64,000 nt of DNA from Anaerolineaceae bacterium (GCA_020845515.1 JADLFQ010000046.1:32539-96538), one strand, 5' to 3'. Positions 43,635 to 53,185 are shown, counted from the stretch's first letter. Numbers and translations: made by a program. The notes: generated from the sequence alone by a model not told the origin.

Positions 43635-43643
43635 GGCTGCCGG

Positions 43644-44804
43644 TTAGAGCGAGGGTTTGGTTTTCCGGCTGCCGCCTTTTTTCCACCATTGCAGTTTGGG
43701 CGGGGGCAGGCGCGGCGCGGGGCTTTCGACTGCAAAGGGTTCCTGATCCAACAGACGGGCGTACAGGTAACGCAGGATCACCCGCAGGGAGGCGATCGAA
43801 GGTGCAGCCAGTACGACACCGAGCACTCCGGCAATTGCCGCACCGGCCACAATCCCCAGGATCACCACCATTGGTGGAAGCTGGACGCTGCGGCCAATGA
43901 CGCGCGGAATGAGGTAGTTCAGATCAAATTGGGTGAAGATGATATGAACCCCCAACACTACGAGAAAAAAAGCCCAGTTTGGAATGGGCAGGTGGGCGGA
44001 ACCCATAAATAAAGCCAGTAAAGAGGCGATAACCAGCCAGATGCCATGTCCTATGCTGGGAAGAAACTCCATCAGTCCGGCCAGCAGACCCATCAAGAAT
44101 GCAAAAGGCAAACCGAGGATCAAACCCTCAAGGGTGATAATCAGGGTGACAATCAGCGCGAGCAGCAATTGCCCCCGGAAGAACGCGCTCCAGATGGTAT
44201 TCACGTCTTCCACCAGATGGTCAAAGTCGCTCCGGTAGGCGGGCGGGACCAGGCTTTGAAACCAAGCCATGATTTTGCCGGAATCTTTAACGAGGTAAAT
44301 GGAAATGATGAAGATAAAGACAATCCAGACAAGCCATCCCAGCAGCGCCGCGACAACATCCAGTGTGGTGCCGAAGACCGGCCGCAGAAGGCCTTCCAGT
44401 TGGCTGACGATTTGACCGAGGAGGGTGGGTCCATCAATCACCACCCCGGCAATGACGATCTTATCGTTGAACAGATTACGCCCTTGTTCCAACCAGTGCA
44501 GAATGTTCAGGTTGAACCCACTGGCCTGCCGCACCAACAGAGGGATAAGGATCATCAGCGCCCCGGCGATGAGCAGCAAGAGCAGAACATAGGCTAACAG
44601 GATACTTGCGCCGCGCGGCAGCTTTAATTCTCTCCCAAAAAAGCCCGCAATCGGCGACAAAACATACGCCAAAATGATGGCAATAATTAAGGGGGCCAGC
44701 GCTACGCTGAAGCGGTAAAACAGAAAACCGAAGAGCGCCAGAATTCCAAGGATAACAATTAATTTGGTGGGAATGGACCAGGCCGGGCGGAGGTTATTTT
44801 CCAT
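43644..44804 (-). CDS. AI-2E family transporter (UPF0118)
   Basis: This 386-residue protein has about eight transmembrane helices in the AI-2E exporter pattern, including a PSIGHGIW loop, a LNYLIPRVIGRSVQLPPMVV segment and a Pro-rich basic tail. Members export AI-2, Na+/Li+ or indole derivatives; the role here is not fixed. It lies 8 bp after the DUF4256 gene and its PPPKLQWWKKGG end is charged and cytoplasmic. Confidence 0.85.
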   Translation of the reverse strand: MENNLRPAWSIPTKLIVILGILALFGFLFYRFSVALAPLIIAIILAYVLSPIAGFFGRELKLPRGASILLAYVLLLLLIAGALMILIPLLVRQASGFNLNILHWLEQGRNLFNDKIVIAGVVIDGPTLLGQIVSQLEGLLRPVFGTTLDVVAALLGWLVWIVFIFIISIYLVKDSGKIMAWFQSLVPPAYRSDFDHLVEDVNTIWSAFFRGQLLLALIVTLIITLEGLILGLPFAFLMGLLAGLMEFLPSIGHGIWLVIASLLALFMGSAHLPIPNWAFFLVVLGVHIIFTQFDLNYLIPRVIGRSVQLPPMVVILGIVAGAAIAGVLGVVLAAPSIASLRVILRYLYARLLDQEPFAVESPAPRLPPPKLQWWKKGGSRKTKPSL

Positions 44805-44812
44805 ACCTGAAT

Positions 44813-45388
44813 TTAAACCTTTAGCAAGCCACGGAAAGCTCTGACAGCGTAGTAAGACTGCGCACCGTTGTGATATATGAAAACATGTCCGTAGCGGCGA
44901 TCGGCAAAGATGGCGCCGCCGAGTTTTCTAATATCCGGAGGTGTTTTCAACCAGCTCGACGTTTTCGTATCGAAATTCCCAAGTTTCTGCAGTTCTTGAT
45001 ATTGTTCTTCCGTTAAAATTTCGATGCCCATAGCGGAGGCCATGTCTATCGCGGCATCTTCCGGTTTTGCTTCTTTCCGTGATTCCAGCGCTTCACGGTC
45101 GTAACAAACATTCCTGCGGCCTTCGGGGCTTTCCGCTGAACAATCATAGAAAATAATTCCGCCTGTCTTTTTATCCTGATCAACAACATCCGGTTCTCCG
45201 CCTGTTTTTTCCATTTCGTTGAGCGACCACAGTTTTTCGGGGTTTGCCTCCAGTTTTGCTTGTACTGCGGCCCAATCAAGACCTTTGTGGCGGCTCATAT
45301 TTTCTTCAAAACGGGCTTGCAATGTTCTGAGGATTTCTTCACGTTGTTCTGGCGATAATTCTTTTCTGTTGCCATGCATGTTGTTCAT
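44813..45388 (-). CDS. DUF4256 family protein
   Basis: This 191-residue soluble protein matches DUF4256 in the GLDWAAVQAKLEANPEKLWSL start, the IFYDCSAESPEGRRN block and the GAIFADRRYGHVFIYHNGAQSYYAVR end. Its function is unknown. A good promoter (TTGATA, 17 bp, TACGAT) ends six bases before the ATG, so the mRNA is probably leaderless. It is likely co-transcribed with the AI-2E-type gene. Confidence 0.85.
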   Translation of the reverse strand: MNNMHGNRKELSPEQREEILRTLQARFEENMSRHKGLDWAAVQAKLEANPEKLWSLNEMEKTGGEPDVVDQDKKTGGIIFYDCSAESPEGRRNVCYDREALESRKEAKPEDAAIDMASAMGIEILTEEQYQELQKLGNFDTKTSSWLKTPPDIRKLGGAIFADRRYGHVFIYHNGAQSYYAVRAFRGLLKV

Positions 45389-45394
45389 ATTTTT

Positions 45395-45423
45395 ATCGTA
45401 TCCCTGCCAAAGAGGCGTATCAA
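45395..45423 (-). promoter_or_regulatory. Promoter of the DUF4256-AI-2E operon
   Basis: On the minus strand, TTGATA (45423-45418), a 17-bp spacer and TACGAT (45400-45395) are seen, and the start codon follows six bases later. Confidence 0.65.
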
Positions 45424-45603
45424 TTGGGTCATTGTCTGAATTTATCTTAAAAGATCATCAGCCGAACCTTCAAGCACTTCACCAACCTGGATAATTTAAA
45501 ATCCAACTCTCAACGACCCGCAAAAATAATTATACAATCTTTTTTTTGCGATCACGGCCACAAAGTCTCAGATGAGGCTATAATTTGCTAGGAGAATATG
45601 CTT

Positions 45604-46653
45604 ATGCCAGAGACAAACTATAAACCGGTTGTCGAAGTGACTCGCGGAAACGTCCTCGAGTCGATTCATTTCGGCGCGATCGCAGTAGTGGATGCAACTG
45701 GCCGTATGCTGGCCGGATACGGCGACCCATACACGGTCACCTTTTTACGCTCCAGTTCCAAACCTTTTCAGGCGCTGCCATTGATTGAGATGGGAGGGAT
45801 GGAATATTTTGGTTTGAGCGAGGCTGAGGTTGCCATCCAGTGCGCCTCGCACTCCGGTACAGACGCGCACTACGAGGTGGTCAGCGCTTTCCAGCAAAAG
45901 GTCGGGGTTGGAGAAGAAGATCTGAAATGTGGTACACATCCGCCGATGCACGAACCCACCTGGAAAGAATTGATCCGGCGGGGGGAGGCCCCCACCCCGA
46001 ACCGGCATAACTGTTCCGGAAAGCATACTGGCATGCTCGCGCAGATAAAAATGCGATCGCTGCCTTACGAGAACTATCTGGATGTAGAGCATCCGGTTCA
46101 GAAAACAATCTTGCAAACCTTTGCTGAGATGTGCGATCTGGACCCGCAGAAGGTTCCTCTGGGTATGGATGGTTGTTCTGCGCCCGTTTTTGCGGCGCCG
46201 TTGTTCAACGCCGCGCTCGGGTATGCCCGGTTGAGCGATCCGCACGCGCTGCCGCCGAAAAGGGCGGCAGCCTGCCGGGTGATCACCCAGGCGATGATGA
46301 CACACCCGGACATGGTCGCGGGGCCAGACCGCTTTGATACCGTGCTGATGCAGGCCGGCCAGGGAAAAATCTTTAGCAAAATGGGCGCTGAAGGTTATCA
46401 AGGGATCGGTGTGCTGCCGGACGTTTTGGAGGAAGGCAGTCCGGGGATTGGGATTGCGCTGAAAATTTCTGATGGCGACCTTTCCGGACGGGCTGCCCCG
46501 CTGGTTGCAGTTGAGGTGCTGCGCCAGCTCGACGTGCTGGATGGTGGTCAGATTGACTTGTTGAAAGCCTTTTATACCCACCCGGTCTTGAATTGGCGGA
46601 AGTTGGAAATTGGTGAAATACAGCCCGCTTTCAACCTCATTTATTTCGGTTAA
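45604..46653 (+). CDS. Class 3 L-asparaginase (Rhizobium etli type)
   Basis: This 349-residue protein belongs to the Asparaginase_II family (R. etli ReAIV/ReAV), unrelated to AnsA/AnsB. The Ser-x-x-Lys nucleophile motif is RSSSKPFQ near residue 50, and the metal ligands are seen as CSGKHTGM and, later, the GMDGCSAP cysteine. It deaminates asparagine to aspartate. TATAAT at 45579-45584 and AGGAG at 45590-45594 are close to the start. The ATG at 45604 gives better spacing than 45598. Confidence 0.92.
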   Translation: MPETNYKPVVEVTRGNVLESIHFGAIAVVDATGRMLAGYGDPYTVTFLRSSSKPFQALPLIEMGGMEYFGLSEAEVAIQCASHSGTDAHYEVVSAFQQKVGVGEEDLKCGTHPPMHEPTWKELIRRGEAPTPNRHNCSGKHTGMLAQIKMRSLPYENYLDVEHPVQKTILQTFAEMCDLDPQKVPLGMDGCSAPVFAAPLFNAALGYARLSDPHALPPKRAAACRVITQAMMTHPDMVAGPDRFDTVLMQAGQGKIFSKMGAEGYQGIGVLPDVLEEGSPGIGIALKISDGDLSGRAAPLVAVEVLRQLDVLDGGQIDLLKAFYTHPVLNWRKLEIGEIQPAFNLIYFG

Positions 46654-46660
46654 ATGCCTT

Positions 46661-47362
46661 ATGCAAAACCTTGAAGAACAAACCCAACGTGCTGCCGCGG
46701 TGCACCAACGTCTGGTAGATTTTTACGGTTGCCCGGAATGGCAATTTCCGCAAGAAGCGCTGGACGAACTGGTCTCAACCATCCTTTCACAAAATACCAA
46801 TGACCGCAATCGGGATGCCGCCTTTCAGTTGTTGCGCAAGCGTTTCCCCACCTGGGAGGCGGTGCGCGATGCCGATTCAGAGGAAGTGATCATGGCGATT
46901 CGCACCGCCGGGCTTGCCAATCAGAAGGGCCCGCGTATTCAAGCTGTATTGCGCGAGATTACTGCTGAACGCGGCTCGCTGGACCTTGGATTTCTCGTAG
47001 AAATGGAAACGGCTGAGGCGCGCGACTGGTTAACACATTTTAAAGGGGTTGGCCCTAAAACGGCTGCAATTGTGCTGCTCTTTGCACTCGGAAAGCCAGC
47101 CTTCCCGGTGGATACGCATATCTACCGAGTGACTGGACGGATCGGGTTGCGCCCGCCCAACATGACGGTGGAGCAGGCACATTCGCATCTGGCGGCGTTG
47201 TTTTCCCCTGAGGTGTACGGGCCTGCTCACCTTAACATCATCCGGCTGGGGCGTGAGATCTGCCATGCACGCAAACCCAACTGTGCGATCTGCCCGTTGA
47301 ATGATTTGTGTGATTATGCACGTCACCATTATGGTAATCTCCCCCTCCCGACTCGTACCTAA
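46661..47362 (+). CDS. nth: Endonuclease III-like DNA glycosylase
   Basis: This 233-residue protein has the helix-hairpin-helix GVGPKTAAIV with the catalytic lysine, the catalytic aspartate in PVDTHIYR, and the C-terminal [4Fe-4S] loop C-x6-C-x2-C-x5-C. It excises oxidised pyrimidines and cleaves the abasic site. It starts seven bases after the asparaginase gene; an upstream start at 46610 inside that gene is rejected. Confidence 0.9.
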   Translation: MQNLEEQTQRAAAVHQRLVDFYGCPEWQFPQEALDELVSTILSQNTNDRNRDAAFQLLRKRFPTWEAVRDADSEEVIMAIRTAGLANQKGPRIQAVLREITAERGSLDLGFLVEMETAEARDWLTHFKGVGPKTAAIVLLFALGKPAFPVDTHIYRVTGRIGLRPPNMTVEQAHSHLAALFSPEVYGPAHLNIIRLGREICHARKPNCAICPLNDLCDYARHHYGNLPLPTRT

Positions 47363-47446
47363 GGGCGTTGGGGTTGGCGGGCGGACAGGTGTTTTGTCTG
47401 TAAATCGTTGAGGGGGTGAGGGGCAGGGAAGATAAGAAGGGCGGCT

Positions 47447-48439
47447 ATGAAGATTTTGGTGACAGGATCTACGGGGTTCGTCGGTGGAGCGCTGGTGCGC
47501 CGGTTGGTGCAAGAGGGCCACGCGGTGCGGACGTTTCACCGTCCAACCAGCAGCCTGCGTTTGTTGGAGGGACTGGATGTTGAGCACGCCGTTGGCGACC
47601 TGACCCAACCAGAGACGCTGGAAAAAGCAGTGGATGGAATTGAGGTCGTATTCCATACCGCAGCCGCATTGAGCGGGCGCGACGACCCGGGCCGCCTGTA
47701 TGCAGTTACGGTTGAGGGGACACGTGCGCTGTTGCTGGCGGCACAGGCCGCTGGTGTGCAGCGGGTGGTGCACACCAGCTCGGTTGCTGCGCTGGGCATC
47801 CCTGAAAGCGTGGGGAAAGACCAGAACCCGGTTCTGATGGATGAAAATCATACCTGGAATTACCGCCCGGAGCACTGGCCGTATGGGTATGCCAAGTACC
47901 AGGCGGAGATGGAAGTTCAACGAGCGGTTGCGCGCGGGTTGGATGTGGTCATTGTTAATCCCAGTGTTGTCTATGGAAAAGGGGATATTTATCGTCAGAG
48001 CCGATCGCTGGTAGTGCAGATTGCCCGCCGGCGTTTGCCCGTTGTAGTGGAAGCAGGTTTCAACGTTGTGCATATTGAGGATGTTGTTGACGGGCACCTG
48101 GCGGCGATGGTGCGCGGACAACGCGGTGAGCGTTACATTCTAGGCGGACAGAATATGATGGTGCACGCGCTTATAAAGGAAATTGCCGCGATTGCGGGCG
48201 TCACGGCGCCGGTAGTCCGGCTGCCGGTTGGGCTTGTGCGGCGGCTGGCTTTGCCGGCGCGCTGGCTCTCTCCTTTTATGGAGATGCCGGTCGCGCCGGA
48301 AACGTTCCACCTTGCGGGCTATTGTTTCTATGTCAGCACTCGAAAAGCGATTACAAAACTTGGATTAGCGCCACCGCGCCTGCCCCAGGAGGCGGTGCGC
48401 GAAGCCTTTGCGTGGTTCAAGGAAATAGGCGCGATTTAG
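47447..48439 (+). CDS. NAD-dependent epimerase/dihydroflavonol-reductase-like protein
   Basis: This 330-residue extended SDR starts with VTGSTGFVGGAL, has the YAKYQAE catalytic pair and a VVYGKGD segment. It resembles HpnA-type hopanoid-associated reductases and is related to the gene at 35.8 kb. GAAGGGCGG stands before the ATG. The substrate is unknown. Confidence 0.86.
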   Translation: MKILVTGSTGFVGGALVRRLVQEGHAVRTFHRPTSSLRLLEGLDVEHAVGDLTQPETLEKAVDGIEVVFHTAAALSGRDDPGRLYAVTVEGTRALLLAAQAAGVQRVVHTSSVAALGIPESVGKDQNPVLMDENHTWNYRPEHWPYGYAKYQAEMEVQRAVARGLDVVIVNPSVVYGKGDIYRQSRSLVVQIARRRLPVVVEAGFNVVHIEDVVDGHLAAMVRGQRGERYILGGQNMMVHALIKEIAAIAGVTAPVVRLPVGLVRRLALPARWLSPFMEMPVAPETFHLAGYCFYVSTRKAITKLGLAPPRLPQEAVREAFAWFKEIGAI

Positions 48440-48480
48440 ATTCCTGAACCTCTGAAAGCTGCCAGAGTATAATCAAAGGG

Positions 48481-50118
48481 ATGAACCCGTCCCCGGTACT
48501 GCCTGAAGAAGAGGAAAAAACCAGCACCGAAGCACCCGAAGCACATGCTGATGCGCCGCGTTCGGCGGATATTGCTACGGGCATCCTGGGGTTAGCGGCG
48601 ATTTTTGCTGTTTTTTGTGCCTGCCTTTTCCTCGGCGGCGGGTTGGTTTACGGTTCACTGCGAGACATCCCTCTGGCGATGCCTTTCAGAGAAACCGCAA
48701 CCCTTATGCCAACAGGCACCCATACGCCACCGCCCCTTCCCACCCCTCTGCCCACGCGCACTCCCACCCCCACACCCACCCGCACCACCACGCCGATTCT
48801 TCCGGCTACAGCCGATTCTGACTTGCAGACTTCTCCATTCGGCGCAGGTCCCTGGCTTATTATCGCTGCGCCCGATGGGTTGTGGGCGCTTTCGTATGAC
48901 GCTTATCAGCTTGTGCAGTTGGAGACAACGCCTGTTATGGCCCCGGCTAGACTGGAAACAGGGTTATCGCCATCAGGCGGGCACCTGGCTTATATCCTTC
49001 CCTCAGACCTGCAAAATCCAGACGGATTGACACTGGTGATTCTGCACCTGCCGGACGGGAAGCGCAAGGCGACTATCCCACTTATGGCGGGCGGCAGCTC
49101 TTCTTCTAAAAACACCCTTTCGGAGGCGCGGCGCGCTATCCTGTCGCTGAACAGCCTGACCTGGTCGCCGGACGGACGCTGGCTGGCCTTTACCGGTATG
49201 CAGGATAATTCCTCCACTGATATCTATATTTATTCGCTGGATGACGGTGGTATTACCCGCCTGACCACGGGCGCCGGGTATGAGATCTTCCCTGCCTGGT
49301 CTCCGGACAGCACCTGGCTTATTTATCAGACTGCCAGTGCGATTCTGGACAACGGTGTTGCTGAGGTGAAGGCGGTGCAGGTTGTGAATGCCCATAATGG
49401 GGCTGTTCAATCGCTCTACCAGACCAACAGCCAGGGGGAGCATGTTGCCGGGTGGCTGGAACCGAATACGGCCATCCTGTTCAGCCGCCAACTTGAATGT
49501 GGGGGGACAGCGCTGCAGTCCATCAAGATGACGAGCGCAGTCTCAGATTCTCTTTTTAAGGGCTGCTTCTCGGATGTGTTGTATGAAGAAAAAGAGCGCA
49601 CGGTGTATTTTTCTGTCAGTGCGGAGCTTGCACGTGATTGTCCATGCCGCTCTGCCGGGCAGGAACCCGGGCTTTTTATGCTGCCAGCAGGATTGGGCTT
49701 GCCGCAAAAAGTGAGCAGTGAAAGCATTTTGGAACTGCGCGCGCCAACAGGTTACGACGGATTTTTTGCCCGCACTGAGGCTGGTTGGACGGCGGCGTTC
49801 ACCCCAAAGGGGGAGAAACAGGATATTCCAGCGGCAGTGCGGGGGTTATTGGTGGCTGCCGACCCTGCCAGCGGGAAACAGGCTTGGAGCAGCGTGGAGG
49901 GGCGCGGCGGTTTGGGGTTGTGGGTGGGCGCTGAGAGCGAAACACCCCGGCGGATTTTCGCTGGCTCTCCCACCCAACCGCGTTGGGCGCCCGGCGGAGA
50001 GACTTTAATCTTTTTTTCCGGCAGTACATTGTACGCCGCTTTTCTGCCTGCTTTTTCACCGAACGAACTGACCGCGTTCCCGGACGGAGCCTTGCAATCC
50101 GCCTGGCTCCAGCCTTAG
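48481..50118 (+). CDS. Membrane-anchored PD40/TolB-like beta-propeller protein
   Basis: This 545-residue protein has an acidic cytoplasmic N-terminus, one transmembrane helix (about 38-62), a Pro/Thr linker of PTPTPT type (about 75-105) and then beta-propeller repeats with SPDGRWLAF and WSPDSTWLIY PD40 motifs. It is probably an extracytoplasmic protein-interaction or sensor scaffold. TATAAT at 48468-48473 ends seven bases before the ATG, so the transcript is likely leaderless. Confidence 0.82.
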   Translation: MNPSPVLPEEEEKTSTEAPEAHADAPRSADIATGILGLAAIFAVFCACLFLGGGLVYGSLRDIPLAMPFRETATLMPTGTHTPPPLPTPLPTRTPTPTPTRTTTPILPATADSDLQTSPFGAGPWLIIAAPDGLWALSYDAYQLVQLETTPVMAPARLETGLSPSGGHLAYILPSDLQNPDGLTLVILHLPDGKRKATIPLMAGGSSSSKNTLSEARRAILSLNSLTWSPDGRWLAFTGMQDNSSTDIYIYSLDDGGITRLTTGAGYEIFPAWSPDSTWLIYQTASAILDNGVAEVKAVQVVNAHNGAVQSLYQTNSQGEHVAGWLEPNTAILFSRQLECGGTALQSIKMTSAVSDSLFKGCFSDVLYEEKERTVYFSVSAELARDCPCRSAGQEPGLFMLPAGLGLPQKVSSESILELRAPTGYDGFFARTEAGWTAAFTPKGEKQDIPAAVRGLLVAADPASGKQAWSSVEGRGGLGLWVGAESETPRRIFAGSPTQPRWAPGGETLIFFSGSTLYAAFLPAFSPNELTAFPDGALQSAWLQP

Positions 50119-50208
50119 GATACAATAGATTTTATACTTTGTTGAGTGGAACCCTCCCTCAAATAAAATAAGATCGAAATTGTAGAATTTTGCGTTATAA
50201 TCGAGGTT

Positions 50209-51570
50209 ATGAAATATCATATCTGGACTGAAGGCTGTCAGATGAACGTGGCCGATTCCCAACGGGTGTCTTCGGCGCTGGAGCGCCTGGGATACGAAAG
50301 CACCCGGGTGGTGGAAGAAGCTGATGTCATTGTCTTAAACACCTGTGTGGTGCGGCAGAGCGCAGAGGATAAGGCGTATGGGCGCTTGACCTCTTTGCAG
50401 CCGATCAAAAAGAACCGCCCTGGGACGGTCATCAATCTGATGGGCTGCCTGGTAGGGGTAAAAAATACCGAGGTGCTGCAAAAGCGGTTTCCTTATGTGG
50501 ATGTGTTTTCTCCACCCTCCGACCCTGCGCCACTCATCCACTTTTTGACGCAAGAAGAGACCCGTGCCGAAGAAGCCCTCCGGACGGGGGAACGCTTTGC
50601 GTTCATGGACGGCGACCTGCCGCTGCCAGTGCACGAGCGCGGCAAGCTGGTGAGCGCTTTCATTCCGGTGGTGTATGGCTGCTCGCACGCCTGCACGTAT
50701 TGCATTATCCCCTACCGCCGCGGGGTGGAACAAAGCCGCCCGCCGGAAGAAATTCTGAGGGAAGCTGGTTCGCTGGTTGCTCAAGGCGTTAAAGAAATCA
50801 CTTTGCTTGGGCAGATTGTGGACCGGTATGGGGTGGACAACCCGGATTTTCCCACCCTGGCGGGGCTGCTGCGCCGGTTGAATGAAATAGACGGCCTTGA
50901 GCGCATTCGTTTTTTGACCTCCCACCCCAACTGGATAACCGATGAACTGCTCGAAACCGCAGCAGAGCTGCCCAAAGTGATGCCGCATATTGAGGTTCCA
51001 TCACAAGCGGGCGACAGTGAAGTGCTGGCAAATATGCGGCGCGGTTATACCAATGAAGATTATTATCGCCTGGTGGAATGCATTCGCAGTAAGATTGCGG
51101 GGGTTTCCATCGCGACCGATATCATCGTCGGTTTTCCGGGGGAAAGTGAGGCGCAGTTTATGGGCACTTACCACCAACTTCAGGATTTGAGGCTGGATGT
51201 CGTTCACCTGGCGCGCTACTCACCGCGCACCGGCACTGTTTCCGAGCGGCGCATGCCGGACGATGTGCCTGAGCATGAAAAGTGGCGGCGTTTTCGCCTG
51301 CTTGAGGAATTGCAGGAGGGGATTGCGGCAGAGATCAGCGCGGGCTATTTGGGCAGGACGGTGCGGGTGCTTTTTGAGGAGAAAAGAAAAGGGCGCTGGC
51401 AGGGCCGTACCGAGACCAACAAGCTTGTTTTCGTAGAGAGCGACGTGAACCTGCGCGGTCAGGTTCGGCCTGTAAAGATTAGCTGGACGGGACCGTGGTC
51501 AATGCTGGGTTCGATTGGCGGCGCCCCGCCGCTGCTCCCCAATCGCGAGGAGCAACTGGTACTTTCCTGA
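50209..51570 (+). CDS. miaB: tRNA-2-methylthio-N6-dimethylallyladenosine synthase
   Basis: This 453-residue radical SAM methylthiotransferase has the N-terminal UPF0004 domain (EGCQMN, LNTCVVR and MGCLVG cysteines), the radical SAM motif GCSHACTYCIIPYRRG, a GFPGES segment and a C-terminal TRAM domain. The usual GQNVN loop reads GQIVD. It adds a methylthio group to i6A37 of tRNAs. TATAAT at 50196-50201 ends seven bases before the ATG. A terminator follows the stop directly. Confidence 0.94.
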   Translation: MKYHIWTEGCQMNVADSQRVSSALERLGYESTRVVEEADVIVLNTCVVRQSAEDKAYGRLTSLQPIKKNRPGTVINLMGCLVGVKNTEVLQKRFPYVDVFSPPSDPAPLIHFLTQEETRAEEALRTGERFAFMDGDLPLPVHERGKLVSAFIPVVYGCSHACTYCIIPYRRGVEQSRPPEEILREAGSLVAQGVKEITLLGQIVDRYGVDNPDFPTLAGLLRRLNEIDGLERIRFLTSHPNWITDELLETAAELPKVMPHIEVPSQAGDSEVLANMRRGYTNEDYYRLVECIRSKIAGVSIATDIIVGFPGESEAQFMGTYHQLQDLRLDVVHLARYSPRTGTVSERRMPDDVPEHEKWRRFRLLEELQEGIAAEISAGYLGRTVRVLFEEKRKGRWQGRTETNKLVFVESDVNLRGQVRPVKISWTGPWSMLGSIGGAPPLLPNREEQLVLS

Positions 51571-51594
51571 AACGGCAGATTCCTGCCGTTTTTT
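51571..51594 (+). terminator. Intrinsic terminator after miaB
   Basis: AACGGCAG pairs perfectly with CTGCCGTT (loop ATTC), directly after the miaB stop, and runs into TTTTTTC. Confidence 0.9.
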
Positions 51595-51609
51595 CTTTGT
51601 TGTAACCCC

Positions 51610-51640
51610 TTGACATTAACGTAACGTTATCGTTTAGAAT
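51610..51640 (+). promoter_or_regulatory. MerR-type promoter with 19-bp spacer and internal palindrome
   Basis: TTGACA (51610-51615) and TAGAAT (51635-51640) are separated by 19 bp, the over-long spacing typical of MerR-controlled promoters. A 13-bp palindrome, TAACGT-A-ACGTTA (51617-51629), lies in the spacer. It points to autoregulation of the gene six bases downstream. Confidence 0.8.
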
Positions 51641-51646
51641 GTTGGC

Positions 51647-52405
51647 ATGGAAACCGAAATGCGCTATACCGTCAGACAGCTCGCCGTAATCGCGGGGGTC
51701 AGCGCGCGCACCCTCCACTACTACGACGAGATCAACCTGCTCAAGCCGGAGCGCAACCCGGCCAATGGATACCGCCTCTATGACCGGACCGCTGTCTTAC
51801 GCTTGCAACAAATTTTGTTCTTGCGAGAACTCGGTTTCAGCCTGGAAGAAATCCGGGAGGTGCTCGACCAGCCCGATTTCAATCTCCTGGCGGTGCTGGA
51901 ACAACACCGGCTGTCGCTGCAAGCGCGTGGGCGAAAGCTGGCAGACTTGATCGCGACGGTTGAGCGTACAATCTCATTTTTGAAGGGAGCCATCGAAATG
52001 GATGTTCACGAACTCTTTGATGGATTCAGCGAAGAAAAACAAAAGCAGTATAAAGAAGAGGCGCGCAGGCGCTATGGCGATCAGAAAGTTGATGAATCTT
52101 ACCAACGTTGGGATAGCTACAGCGACGATCAAAAACTCGAGATCATACAGGAAGGGAAGGCGGTTTACCAGGACATGGTGGAAGTGATGCCTTACGGGCC
52201 TTCCAGCCAGCAGGCGCAGGAGGGCATCGCCCGCTGGCACCAGCATATCCGCCATTTTTATGAACCGACCGTCGAGATCTTGGCGGGACTAGGTGACTTA
52301 TACAATGATGACCCACAGTTCAACGCCACGTTCAACCGCATCCATCCGGGCCTGGCGGCGTTCATGCGCCTGGCAATCCAGGTGTATTGCCAAAGCCTGA
52401 GTTAA
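51647..52405 (+). CDS. MerR-family regulator with TipAS-like ligand domain
   Basis: This 252-residue protein has an N-terminal MerR winged helix (VRQLAVIAGVSARTLHYYDE), a coiled coil (about 80-115) and a C-terminal TipAS domain (about 130-250) known to bind diverse antibiotics or amphipathic compounds. It starts six bases after the -10 hexamer, so it is likely leaderless, and its own promoter has the 19-bp MerR spacing. Target genes other than itself are not obvious; the zinc-ribbon gene converges on it. Confidence 0.9.
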   Translation: METEMRYTVRQLAVIAGVSARTLHYYDEINLLKPERNPANGYRLYDRTAVLRLQQILFLRELGFSLEEIREVLDQPDFNLLAVLEQHRLSLQARGRKLADLIATVERTISFLKGAIEMDVHELFDGFSEEKQKQYKEEARRRYGDQKVDESYQRWDSYSDDQKLEIIQEGKAVYQDMVEVMPYGPSSQQAQEGIARWHQHIRHFYEPTVEILAGLGDLYNDDPQFNATFNRIHPGLAAFMRLAIQVYCQSLS

Positions 52406-52492
52406 CGACGCCGGGTTGAGGGAGGATGGGAATGACTGTTTTTGAACCTGGTCTGACCTCAACCCAAAAATTTTCCCTTTGCGAAGAAAAAC

Positions 52493-53185
52493 TTAGCGCG
52501 GCAATTCCCCTTGAACGGGCTGATCGGGAATATTCAGCCAGGCTTCGAGCTGCTGTTCAATAAAAAGGGCGGTGTCCGGCGAATCCAAGCCGGAGAGCAA
52601 TTTCTTCGAGCGTCCTTCGGGGTTGGTATAAAAAAGGTGGTAGGTGGAACGCCCATTTTTTTTGACACTGCTCTCCCTGGTGTAAAGCTGGCGAATTTCC
52701 CCCAGAGGGAGCGAACGGCTGCCCCACCAGGGCAGCGGACCGTGCCAGGTGGAAAGCTGCTGGCGGTCGAAGGTGATCTCCGTGCGGTTGAGCAGCCCGG
52801 CGGCGAGACCGTAAGTGAGGACAATCCCGACGATTACATGCACGATTGGGCCCAACAACATCTCAATTGATGCGTTGGTGCGCAGTGCCATCCAGTACCA
52901 GAAAAATAAAAAGCCGTCCCAGAAGAAGCAGAAAACCGCCAGCGGGATCAACCCTTTCTGGAACCAGCGCCGCACCAGCCGGATGGCTCCCCCTTCCTGC
53001 TCCAGGTACACATCGGCGGGCTGTTCAATGGCGGGGCGCGGGGCTGCAGGAAATTCGCTCACAGGCGACTGGGAGTCCAAGACGCGCACAGCCCCACAAA
53101 ACTGACAAGTATAGCTGGCATCCTGTGTGTCCACAGCGATCTTTGCCCCACAAGAGGAGCAATTAAGTGTAATTAACCCGGGCAT
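52493..53185 (-). CDS. Zinc-ribbon membrane protein of unknown function
   Basis: This 230-residue protein begins with a CxxC...CxxC zinc ribbon (CSSCGAKI and CQFCGAVR), followed by a linker, two or three transmembrane helices (about 80-140) and a C-terminal domain of the kind seen after PH-like membrane proteins. The role is not known. TATAAT (53192-53197, minus strand) ends six bases before the ATG at 53185, so the transcript is likely leaderless. It is divergent from the M23 peptidase. Confidence 0.75.
   Translation of the reverse strand: MPGLITLNCSSCGAKIAVDTQDASYTCQFCGAVRVLDSQSPVSEFPAAPRPAIEQPADVYLEQEGGAIRLVRRWFQKGLIPLAVFCFFWDGFLFFWYWMALRTNASIEMLLGPIVHVIVGIVLTYGLAAGLLNRTEITFDRQQLSTWHGPLPWWGSRSLPLGEIRQLYTRESSVKKNGRSTYHLFYTNPEGRSKKLLSGLDSPDTALFIEQQLEAWLNIPDQPVQGELPR

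Noticed and set aside
48715..48795. C/A-rich tandem repeat
   Set aside because: It encodes the Pro/Thr linker of the PD40 protein and is typical for exported Chloroflexota proteins, so it is coding low complexity, not a separate repeat element.
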